In this document: positions 57,850 through 64,000 of the stretch, one piece after another
How positions within the stretch are numbered: position 1 is the stretch's first letter
How the letters are laid out: each line of letters starts with the position of its first letter
Assembly: GCA_024235635.1 (NCBI GenBank)
Contig: JACKMA010000002.1
Location: 1,156,362-1,220,361, forward strand
Reading direction: 5' to 3'
Length of the DNA stretch: 64,000 nucleotides
DNA from: Zoogloeaceae bacterium
Lineage (GTDB): Bacteria > Pseudomonadota > Gammaproteobacteria > Burkholderiales > Rhodocyclaceae
Translations under genes and position numbers: made by a program
Notes under the pieces: generated by a model
Seen by the model: the letters and a program-made list of their open reading frames with translations, nothing else
Database searches by the model: none
Told to the model about the DNA's origin: nothing

Positions 57850-57914
57850 CATTGTATTGCAGCGCAAGAACGCCCGTAAACCCGTGATTCGTGCCGATCG
57901 CGCTGATGCAGGGC

Positions 57915-58025
57915 AAAAAAAAAGGGTGCGCCCATACGCACCCCCAACCCCAACAGAGAGACAAAAATTCCTGCCGACCGCGGCACCGGTGCCACCTCTC
58001 GCACACCACGTCCGCCTCGGACTCG
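57915..58025 (-). ncRNA. predicted FNR-dependent small RNA (about 110 nt)
   Basis: A promoter ending near 58025 (see next entry) points into a 130-base gap without a plausible reading frame. The predicted transcript has a GC-rich 5' half with a GGCACCGGTGCC palindrome, an unpaired GGAATTTTTGTC stretch suited to Hfq, a G-rich segment and a strong terminator: GGGTGCG-TATGGG-CGCACCC followed by nine T (57915-57943). The terminator also serves ccoS/ccoI. No gene family recognised. Confidence 0.6.
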
Positions 58026-58031
58026 GACTCG

Positions 58032-58072
58032 ATTATCCGGACTCGGCGCGAGGCGGTCTTGACCTATGTCAA
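58032..58072 (-). promoter_or_regulatory. FNR-type promoter facing the predicted small RNA
   Basis: TTGAC-ATAG-GTCAA (58059-58072) followed after 21 bases by GATAAT (58032-58037, minus strand). The spacing is what class II FNR activation requires (box centre near -41.5, start near 58025). Confidence 0.7.
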
Positions 58073-58080
58073 AAACCCTA

Positions 58081-58284
58081 CTAACAGGAGCGTTTTTCAT
58101 TGGCTTCGACCCTTTCGTCGCCGTCGTCCGACGTTGTCGGAGGTCTGTCATCGTCCATCAGGACGCGGTAGGCCGGCCCTTCGAGATCGTCGAACTGGCC
58201 GCTGCGGACCGACCACCAGAACACGATTCCGATCACGAACACCAGCAGTACGGACAGTGGAATGAGCAGGTACAGGGATTCCAT
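58081..58284 (-). CDS. ccoS: cbb3-type oxidase assembly protein CcoS
   Basis: 67 residues from ATG 58284, four bases after the ccoI stop. MESLYLLIPLSVLLVFVIGIVFWW membrane helix, then SVRSGQFDDLEGPAYRVLMDDD, the CcoS hallmark. It is needed for cofactor insertion into cbb3 oxidase. Confidence 0.94.
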   Translation of the reverse strand: MESLYLLIPLSVLLVFVIGIVFWWSVRSGQFDDLEGPAYRVLMDDDRPPTTSDDGDERVEANEKRSC

Positions 58285-58288
58285 CGAC

Positions 58289-60733
58289 TCACCGCACGCG
58301 CTGGATGCGCAGCGCATTGAGAATCACCACCAGCGAACTCGCGGACATGCCGAGCCCGGCCATCCACGGCGTCACGAGACCTGCCATTGCGGCCGGCATC
58401 GCCAGCAGATTATAGGCCAGTGCCCAAAGCAAATTCTGGCGGATCACGCGGCGACATGCCCGGGCAATCCGCAACCCGCGCGACAGTGGCGCGAAGCGAG
58501 CGCCGAGCAGCACCACATCCGCCTGGGTGCGAGCAAGTTCTGCGCCCTCCCCCATCGCGATCGACACATCGGCCATTGCTAGGACAGGGCCGTCGTTGAC
58601 ACCATCGCCGACCATCGCCACGCGCGCTCCGGCCGCCTGCATCGCTTCGACGCGGGAGAATTTGTCCTCGGGCAGCAAGTTGCCGTGGACGTCTTCGATC
58701 CCGAGGCGAGCGCCGATATCGACGACTGCGGACTGGGCGTCGCCACTGAGGATGCTCGTCGCAATACCTGACGCGCCGAGGTCTTCGATCAGGGCCGGGG
58801 CGTCGGCACGCAACTCATCGGAAAATTCGAGTACCGCTTCCGGGCCCGTCTCAGATGCCAGCAACAGGACTGTACGCGGTTGCGCCCGATCGCCTCGATT
58901 CCCCGACGCATCGAGCCCGTTTCCGGACTTTGACAGTGCGAACTGCGTCCGACCGAGCCGATACCGGCGGTCACCGTGCACGCCGGACAGGCCTTGGCCG
59001 ACATGGACAGTGACATCTTCTAGGGCCGCCGCACTCACCGACCAGCCCGCGGCCCTCACGGCGTCCGCGATCGGATGCTCGGACACCTGCTCGAGCCCCA
59101 GCACAATCGACTGAATGGTCGTCAGATCGAGACTGCCGACCAACTCGATCCGCTCGAGTCGAAGCTTTCCCCGAGTCAGCGTTCCGGTCTTGTCGAACAC
59201 GAAATGATCGGCGTCGGCCATGGTCTCGACGGCGTGTCCACGGGTCACCAGGACGCCCGCGCGGGCCATCGCAGACGTCGCCACCGTCAATGCGACCGGC
59301 GTTGCCAGCGATAGCGCGCATGGACAACTCACGACCAAAACCGAGACACACACCCAAAGGGCGGACGACGGATCGGTGTTCCACCAATAGGCACCAGTCA
59401 GGACAGCCACCGTGACCACCAGCGCAACGAAACGACCGGCATAGCGGTCGGCAAGTCTCGCGACCTGCGGCCGCTCGCCCTGTGCCCTTTCCATCAGGCG
59501 GCGCACACTTGCGAGCCGCGTCGAATCGCCAACCGCCATTACCCGCACGATCAGTGGCGCAGGACCATTGACTGCGCCGCCGGTGACAGGACTGCCGACG
59601 CCCTTTCGAACCGGTTCCGCCTCGCCGGTCAACAACGACTCGTCCGACGTTCCTTCGCCAGCAATGACCTCGCCATCGACGGGAACCACTTCACCCGCCT
59701 TTACCCGAACCACGTCGCCGACCAGTAGCCGCGACACATCGATGCGCTCACCGGCGGGATCCGGCCATGCCGGCAGCCGCTCCGCCACTGCAGGCAACAC
59801 CTTGCCCAGTTCCTCGGCCCCGCGTGCAGCCTTCTGGCGAGCCAGCATCTCCAGGAATCGACCGCAAAGCAGGAAGAATACGAACATCGCGACCGAATCG
59901 AAGTAGACCTGACCGCTGCCGCTGACCACGGCCCACAAGCTCGCCCCGAATGCCACCCCGACGCCCATCGACACCGGTACGTCCATGCCAAGACGCCACT
60001 GGCGCAGGTCGCGCCACGCCTGCCTGAAGAATGGCGCAGCAGAATAGAACACCACCGGGACGGTCAGCACCAGACTCGCCCACCTCAGCAGGGCCGACAT
60101 GTCCGTCGCCATTTCGCCCTCACCTGCGACGTACTCGGGTAGCGCATACATCATGACCTGCATGGCACCGAAGCCGGCGACGAACAGGCGCCATAAGGCG
60201 GAACGGCGCTCCTTGCTGGCGAGCGCATCGCCCCGCTGGGGGTCATATGGATAGGCGCGATAGCCGATAGCCTGAATCGCGGCCAGGATTTCGGAAAGCC
60301 GCGTCAGGCGGGTATCCCAGCGAACCCTCGCCCGCCGCGTCGAATAATTGATGTGAACCGCCAGAACACCTGGCTGACGGGCCACATGTTGCTCGTTCAG
60401 CCAAACGCAGGCCGCGCAGGTGATGCCCTCGAGCAACAGCGCGGCCTCCTTCTGATGCGGCTCCGGTTCGCTGACGAAGCTGGCCTGGAAGTCCGGGCTA
60501 TCGAACAAGCCGAGGTCGACGAGTTCGTCAGGAATCGCCTCGCGTTGCGACTCGGGCATCGAATCGCGGTGGCGATAGTAGTCCTCGAGACCACTATCAA
60601 TGATCGATCTGGCCACCGCCTCGCAACCGGCACAGCACATCGATCGACGTTTGCCGAGCACCGGCACTTCGATTCGGATGTCCGCCGGCACCGGCAGGCC
60701 GCAGTGGTAGCAGTCGCGATCGGTCACCGCCAC
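58289..60733 (-). CDS. ccoI: copper-transporting P-type ATPase CcoI/FixI
   Basis: 814 residues from GTG 60733 (GTG 60727 is possible). The N-terminus has CYHCGLPVP and MCCAGC, then an HMA-like domain with GITCAACVW. The transporter core has SCPCALSLATPVALTVATS, DKTGTLTRG and GDGVNDGPVLAMADVSIAMG. The CPC motif and extra N-terminal cysteines identify the slow Cu exporter that loads cbb3 oxidase. It is the first gene of ccoI-ccoS. Confidence 0.95.
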   Translation of the reverse strand: MAVTDRDCYHCGLPVPADIRIEVPVLGKRRSMCCAGCEAVARSIIDSGLEDYYRHRDSMPESQREAIPDELVDLGLFDSPDFQASFVSEPEPHQKEAALLLEGITCAACVWLNEQHVARQPGVLAVHINYSTRRARVRWDTRLTRLSEILAAIQAIGYRAYPYDPQRGDALASKERRSALWRLFVAGFGAMQVMMYALPEYVAGEGEMATDMSALLRWASLVLTVPVVFYSAAPFFRQAWRDLRQWRLGMDVPVSMGVGVAFGASLWAVVSGSGQVYFDSVAMFVFFLLCGRFLEMLARQKAARGAEELGKVLPAVAERLPAWPDPAGERIDVSRLLVGDVVRVKAGEVVPVDGEVIAGEGTSDESLLTGEAEPVRKGVGSPVTGGAVNGPAPLIVRVMAVGDSTRLASVRRLMERAQGERPQVARLADRYAGRFVALVVTVAVLTGAYWWNTDPSSALWVCVSVLVVSCPCALSLATPVALTVATSAMARAGVLVTRGHAVETMADADHFVFDKTGTLTRGKLRLERIELVGSLDLTTIQSIVLGLEQVSEHPIADAVRAAGWSVSAAALEDVTVHVGQGLSGVHGDRRYRLGRTQFALSKSGNGLDASGNRGDRAQPRTVLLLASETGPEAVLEFSDELRADAPALIEDLGASGIATSILSGDAQSAVVDIGARLGIEDVHGNLLPEDKFSRVEAMQAAGARVAMVGDGVNDGPVLAMADVSIAMGEGAELARTQADVVLLGARFAPLSRGLRIARACRRVIRQNLLWALAYNLLAMPAAMAGLVTPWMAGLGMSASSLVVILNALRIQRVR

Positions 60734-60768
60734 TCCGGTTCACGGCCTCGGATCGGCAGATATGACGC

Positions 60769-60798
60769 AAAAAAGGCGCACCGGACATCCAGTGCGCC
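60769..60798 (-). terminator. terminator of the disrupted tRNA-Thr
   Basis: Minus-strand stem GGCGCACTGG...CCGGTGCGCC followed by six T, about 40 bases beyond the tRNA CCA end. It is the expected relic downstream of the original tRNA gene. Confidence 0.75.
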
Positions 60799-60837
60799 TC
60801 TACTGCAGGAACATATTTCTCGGGCCATCGACATTCT

Positions 60838-60890
60838 TGGTGCTGCTGGCCGGAATCGAACTGGCGACCTACTGATTACGAATCAGCAGC
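60838..60890 (-). pseudogene. 3' part of tRNA-Thr(CGT): element attachment site (attL)
   Basis: The minus strand contains the anticodon arm CTGATTCGTAATCAG (anticodon CGT), a T-arm GCCAGTTCGATTCCGGC, the acceptor CAGCAGCA and CCA. Upstream of GCTGCTGATTC the sequence is unrelated to a tRNA, so the D-arm and 5' acceptor strand are absent. A tyrosine integrase starts 120 bases away. The full tRNA should be restored at the far end of the element. Confidence 0.85.
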
Positions 60891-60974
60891 TATGGTAGTT
60901 GCGCGCATTGTACAGTGTTTCCTGATGTTTTACAGGTACTTGATTTTGTTGGCTAAATTGGTAGCCTCTGTGGG

Positions 60975-60991
60975 ACGGCGTTCTTCGCCGT
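60975..60991. other. hairpin upstream of the integrase
   Basis: ACGGCG-TTCTT-CGCCGT, a perfect 6-bp stem 22 bases before the integrase GTG. It may affect expression or form part of the attachment region. Confidence 0.4.
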
Positions 60992-61000
60992 TTGCTGCGG

Positions 61001-61021
61001 AGTGTCTACATAGTGTCTACA
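61001..61021 (+). repeat. direct repeat AGTGTCTACA x2 at the integrase start
   Basis: AGTGTCTACA at 61001-61010 and 61012-61021, one base apart; the integrase GTG lies in the second copy. Such short direct repeats are candidates for integrase arm-type binding. Confidence 0.5.
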
Positions 61022-62266
61022 AAACGGTCCAATCGGTCGGTCAATCTGACCAAGACGGTGGTCGACAAAACCCCGACCCCGGCCACCGGGCAGGCCTTCA
61101 TCCGTGACAGCAAGCTCCCCGGATTCGGGATGCGGATCACGTCAGGCGGCGCCCGGACCTTCATTGTCGAGAAGCGCATCGACGGCCGCGTCCGTCGCAT
61201 CAAGATCGGCCGCTTCGGCGAACTCACCTGCGAACAGGCCCGCAAGGAAGCACAGCGCCTGCTCGGTAGGATCGCCGTCGGCGAGAACCCGATCGCCGAG
61301 CGCGAGCGCGAACGGATGGCGGGCACGACGTTGGAGGCCGCGTTCGCCGACTTCTGCAAGCGCCGCGAACTGAAGGAAAAGACCCTCTACGACTACCGGC
61401 GTCTGATCGAAGTCGCGTTCCAAGCATGGCGGGAGCGCCCGATCTCCCAGATCGGCAAGCGTGAAGTGCTCGATCTGCACCGCAGGCTCGGCGAGGAACG
61501 CGGCGAAGCCTACGCCAACCTCGCGATGCGCTTCCTGCGCTCGCTGTTCAACTTCGCGATCCCCTACTATGAAGACGCCTGGGGCCGGCCGCTGCTGTCG
61601 GCCAATCCCGTCGCTGTGCTGTCGCAGACGCGGGCATGGTTTCACGGCGAGCGCCGGCAGACCATCATCAAACCGCACCAGTTGCCCGGCTGGCGCATGG
61701 CGGTTGAACGCCTGCGCGGCGACGGGCGCGGCGACCCCGACACCATCGCCGACTATCTGCTCTTCCTTCTCTACACGGGTCTGCGCAAGGAAAAGGGCGC
61801 CCGCCTCACTTGGGCCGACGTCGATCTCAACGACCGAAGCCTAAAGATCACCGACACCAAGAACCGCGAAGCCCATCTTCTCCCCCTGCCCGCGCAGTTG
61901 GTGCGCATGCTGAAGATGCGCCGAGCAGTCGCACCCAACGTCTTCGTGTTCTGGGGTAGCGGCAAGACCGGCCATCTGATTGAACCCAAGCGACAGGTCG
62001 CCAAGGTGGTCGAGTCGAGCGGCGTGCATTTCACGCTGCACGACCTGCGCCGCACCTTCATCACCGTCGCCGAAAGTCTGGATGTGACGCCCTACGCCTT
62101 GAAGCGGCTGGTGAACCACAAGATGAAGAACGACGTCACCGCCGGCTACATCGTCGCGTCAGTCGAACGGCTGCGCGAACCGATGCAGCGGATTGCCGAC
62201 TTCCTCGACAAAGCGACCCACGTTGTCGCCAGTGCAGAAGTCGTCGCGCTGGACCGCCGCGCCTGA
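61013..62266 (+). CDS. tyrosine-type integrase (DUF4102 arm-binding, P4-like)
   Basis: 417 residues from GTG 61013 (a TTG at 60992 is possible). The N-terminal arm-binding domain (AFIRDSKLPGFGMRITSGG, IKIGRFGELTCEQARKEAQ) is followed by a core-binding domain and the catalytic fold: Arg in LLYTGLRKEKGARLTW, HDLRRTF, His in KRLVNHKMKN and Tyr in TAGYI. It catalyses site-specific insertion at the tRNA-Thr gene. Confidence 0.95.
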   Translation: MSTKRSNRSVNLTKTVVDKTPTPATGQAFIRDSKLPGFGMRITSGGARTFIVEKRIDGRVRRIKIGRFGELTCEQARKEAQRLLGRIAVGENPIAERERERMAGTTLEAAFADFCKRRELKEKTLYDYRRLIEVAFQAWRERPISQIGKREVLDLHRRLGEERGEAYANLAMRFLRSLFNFAIPYYEDAWGRPLLSANPVAVLSQTRAWFHGERRQTIIKPHQLPGWRMAVERLRGDGRGDPDTIADYLLFLLYTGLRKEKGARLTWADVDLNDRSLKITDTKNREAHLLPLPAQLVRMLKMRRAVAPNVFVFWGSGKTGHLIEPKRQVAKVVESSGVHFTLHDLRRTFITVAESLDVTPYALKRLVNHKMKNDVTAGYIVASVERLREPMQRIADFLDKATHVVASAEVVALDRRA

Positions 62267-62315
62267 GTGCTGCCTGTCACACAACTCCGACCATTTATTC
62301 CTAATATTACCTGCC

Positions 62316-62582
62316 GTGCGCTATAGTGTGCTGATCCTTCGACGGGCACAGAAGGAACTGAAGAAGCTCCCTGCCCCGACTCGGGAACGCATCGCCGAAG
62401 CAATCGGGCGCCTTGCCCACAACCCGGACAATCCGGTGCTCGATGTGAAGGCGCTCAACAACGACCCGGAAGCACGCTACCGGCTTCGGGTCGGGAGCTA
62501 CCGCGTGAAGTACAGCCGCGACGACGAGATCCGAATTCTGGAAATCGTCCGCGTTGGGCACCGCAAGGACGTGTATCGATGA
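62316..62582 (+). CDS. RelE/ParE-family toxin
   Basis: 88 residues from GTG 62316. VRYSVLILRRAQKELKKLP at the start, then the RelE strand block ALNNDPEARYRLRVGSYRVKY and ILEIVRVGHRKDVYR. Family members are ribosome-dependent mRNA nucleases or gyrase inhibitors; the C-terminal basic/Tyr residues favour the RelE type. It overlaps the antitoxin by four bases. The toxin comes first, the reverse of relBE but usual for higBA-like pairs. Confidence 0.9.
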   Translation: MRYSVLILRRAQKELKKLPAPTRERIAEAIGRLAHNPDNPVLDVKALNNDPEARYRLRVGSYRVKYSRDDEIRILEIVRVGHRKDVYR

Positions 62583-62905
62583 GCAAGCCCCAGATCATTT
62601 TTGCCGACGGCAAACCGGCCTTCGCCGTCATCCCTTACGACGAGTACCTCGCGCTCACGCTGAACCGCGAGCGCCAACCGGAAACCGAAGACGACGAGCT
62701 AATCCCCTTCGTGCTCTCCGACTACATCGAGAACCCGATTCGCGTGGCGCGGATCGAGGCCGGCCTTACCCAACAGGAACTCGCCGACCGGCTCGACGTG
62801 ACGCAGGGCTACGTCAGCAAGATTGAGGGGCGGAAATTCGAGGTATCTGAAAGCTTGATGCAGCGAATTCGCCGGGCCTTGGCCCACCCGCAGGCAACAG
62901 CCTGA
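62579..62905 (+). CDS. HTH (Xre-type) antitoxin
   Basis: 108 residues. The N-terminus (QIIFADGKPAFAVIPYDEYLAL) resembles the Phd/YefM fold start, and the C-terminal half is an Xre HTH: IRVARIEAGLTQQELADRLDVTQGYVSKIEG. It should bind both its own promoter and the toxin. Pairing of a Phd-like start with an Xre domain is notable. Confidence 0.88.
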   Translation: MSKPQIIFADGKPAFAVIPYDEYLALTLNRERQPETEDDELIPFVLSDYIENPIRVARIEAGLTQQELADRLDVTQGYVSKIEGRKFEVSESLMQRIRRALAHPQATA

Positions 62906-62909
62906 TCCC

Positions 62910-63752
62910 GTGCCGGCACGACGGTTTCGCTTTGAGGACTTCGATCCTCTGACCATCTGTCTATCCCCCCGGATAGGATCAATCCTATTCGGACCGTTCT
63001 ATCAGGCTAGGCAGATCATGGGCCACCGGACGCGCCAAGATCTCGAGACAATAGCGGGCGTGCTGGAAGTGATCTGGCGATACCCCGGATTCACCCACCA
63101 TCGCCTCGGCGATGAATCTCAACCGCCGATGCCGCTCACCCTTGAAGACGGAACGGTTCGAGATTGTTGGCCCGAGCCAAACGACATCGATTTGCTGCAG
63201 TCCAACCTGCCCGACGTCGATCTTTCTCAATTCGACGAGCCCGCCGATCTGCAGGCATTCGAGCTTTTCGGCGTGCTGGCTTTGCACTTCATCCACATGG
63301 CTCACGTTGAGGAAGGCCGCGCGCTGAATTCAAAGACGCCAGATTGGATTCGCGTTTCGGAATCACATCTCGCGGATCTGATCGACGAATACGCTGCCGA
63401 CGCAAAGCAGGCTATCGTGGCCGCGAACCAATCTCGCGTGCTGGCCAGAGTGCAGGGCCAACAGCGGTTGGAGCGTGCGCGTGAAGCTGGCAGAGCGCGG
63501 CACAAAGCAGCCCTGCCACTCAAGTCCGCGGTCAGTGACCTCTACGCTCTATTGGCTTCCGACCAAGGTGACAACCAGAGCAACCGCCGCGCGGCGATCA
63601 GGATCATGGCGGATCTAGAGAAATCAGGTCGCCTGCATCGCCCAAATGACATAGACCTTCATTTTGACGGCCAGTTGGCACTTCGCACTGACGATCCGCT
63701 GAAGCGGATCGAGAAATGGATAGGCCAGATTCGCCGACGGTTACAGAAATAG
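62910..63752 (+). CDS. hypothetical protein of the island
   Basis: 280 residues if GTG 62910 is used; ATG 63018 (244 residues) is an alternative supported by a palindrome upstream. It contains no signal or membrane segment. The centre is acidic (LLQSNLPDVDLSQFDEPADLQ), followed by a long helix rich in A, R and Q (about 175-215, RVLARVQGQQRLERAREAG), and the end is basic. I recognise no family; an island-encoded DNA-associated or regulatory role cannot be confirmed. Confidence 0.65.
   Translation: MPARRFRFEDFDPLTICLSPRIGSILFGPFYQARQIMGHRTRQDLETIAGVLEVIWRYPGFTHHRLGDESQPPMPLTLEDGTVRDCWPEPNDIDLLQSNLPDVDLSQFDEPADLQAFELFGVLALHFIHMAHVEEGRALNSKTPDWIRVSESHLADLIDEYAADAKQAIVAANQSRVLARVQGQQRLERAREAGRARHKAALPLKSAVSDLYALLASDQGDNQSNRRAAIRIMADLEKSGRLHRPNDIDLHFDGQLALRTDDPLKRIEKWIGQIRRRLQK
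62973..62988. promoter_or_regulatory. dyad ahead of ATG 63018
   Basis: ATAGGA-TCAA-TCCTAT, a perfect 6-bp inverted repeat 30 bases before ATG 63018. If translation starts there, it could be an operator. Confidence 0.35.
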
Positions 63753-63868
63753 ACGCATGAGCATGTACCCCAGCCGGGCTGGGGCATACCTTAGCGGGGC
63801 AGCGGAACTCTGACGCACCCGCCACACGACAGGATGTGCACACCGACAACACGCAACAAAGGTGTGCC

Positions 63869-64000
63869 ATGCAATCCAATCTCGTCACCACCAAAGAAGC
63901 TGCCCGCATCCTGGGCGTCAGCAAAGCGTTTCTCGACAAGGACCGTTGGGCCGGCGCTCGGATCCCGTTCATCCGAATCGGCTCGCGTTCCGTCCGTTAC
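63869..64000 (+). CDS. AlpA/excisionase-like HTH protein (5' part)
   Basis: 44 residues are visible, and the gene continues past the window. MQSNLVTTKEAARILGVSKAFLDKDRW... is the winged-helix start of AlpA/Xis-type proteins that control integrase expression or excision in P4-like islands. RIGSRSVRY is the expected wing. Confidence 0.8.
   Translation, partial: MQSNLVTTKEAARILGVSKAFLDKDRWAGARIPFIRIGSRSVRY

Larger units (their letters stand above)
60838..64000 (+). mobile_element. left end of a tRNA-Thr-integrated genomic island (continues past window)
   Basis: It is bounded by the tRNA-Thr 3' fragment, begins with a tyrosine integrase, and carries a toxin-antitoxin pair, an unknown gene and an excisionase-like HTH gene, all reading away from the att site. 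The right end is not in the window. Confidence 0.85.

Noticed and set aside
60353..60898. 181-residue frame ending NRTGDLLITNQQLW
   Set aside because: Antisense of ccoI running into the tRNA-Thr fragment; the typical tRNA artefact.

Overview
The window is a 64 kb, GC-rich chromosomal segment. It most resembles a betaproteobacterium of the Rhodocyclales type (Azoarcus/Thauera-like). That placement is inferred from gene content and neighbourhoods: nadE next to a P-II gene, serS/rarA/lolA/ftsK, ccoNOQP-ccoG-fixH with a DUF3149 protein, an FNR-hemN pair, class I phaC and a nifV-type homocitrate synthase. The picture is of a facultatively microaerobic, probably nitrogen-fixing, PHB-storing Gram-negative.

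Bases 1-24708 (minus strand) hold a compact five-gene run, read right to left: a GAF-domain HlyD adaptor, a PqqD-like/M50 metalloprotease/HlyD fusion, a shortened SecA-like ATPase, a small periplasmic adaptor, and a giant surface-type protein of more than 6,100 residues that runs off the left edge. Stops and starts touch or overlap throughout, so the genes are very probably co-transcribed. The giant protein has a LEPR-like N-terminal motif, a DUF4347 domain, W-rich repeats, three LamG domains, a CSLREA-type beta-helix, cadherin/VCBS-like domains, and 25 consecutive 100-residue repeats whose DNA period is exactly 300 bp. No ABC transporter ATPase or TolC is visible. The combination looks like a dedicated and poorly described export/processing machine for the giant protein, and is the best candidate for a new system here.

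Bases 24709-43742 are mostly housekeeping: nifV behind a good sigma-54 promoter, tRNA-Ser(CGA), an AhpD-like protein, mltF, serS, rarA, lolA, ftsK, a CRP-type regulator, trxB, an Smr protein, a P-II protein, nadE, a FemAB-like protein, ppa, and a cobalamin riboswitch driving tonB-exbB-exbD.

Bases 43759-60733 are a microaerobic respiration island: copper chaperone and CopA, a SafE-type membrane protein, hemN, fnr, phaC, uspA, small membrane proteins, fixH, ccoG, ccoP/Q/O/N, ccoS and ccoI. FNR boxes of the form TTGAC-N4-ATCAA lie between hemN and fnr, before uspA and before ccoN. A further FNR-type box with a correctly placed -10 lies just after ccoS and is followed about 110 nt later by a strong terminator, which predicts an FNR-dependent small RNA.

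Bases 60838-64000 are the left end of an integrated element. It splits a tRNA-Thr(CGT) gene, of which only the 3' part remains here. It carries a tyrosine integrase, a RelE-type toxin with an HTH antitoxin, an unknown protein and the start of an AlpA/excisionase-like HTH protein, and it continues beyond the window.
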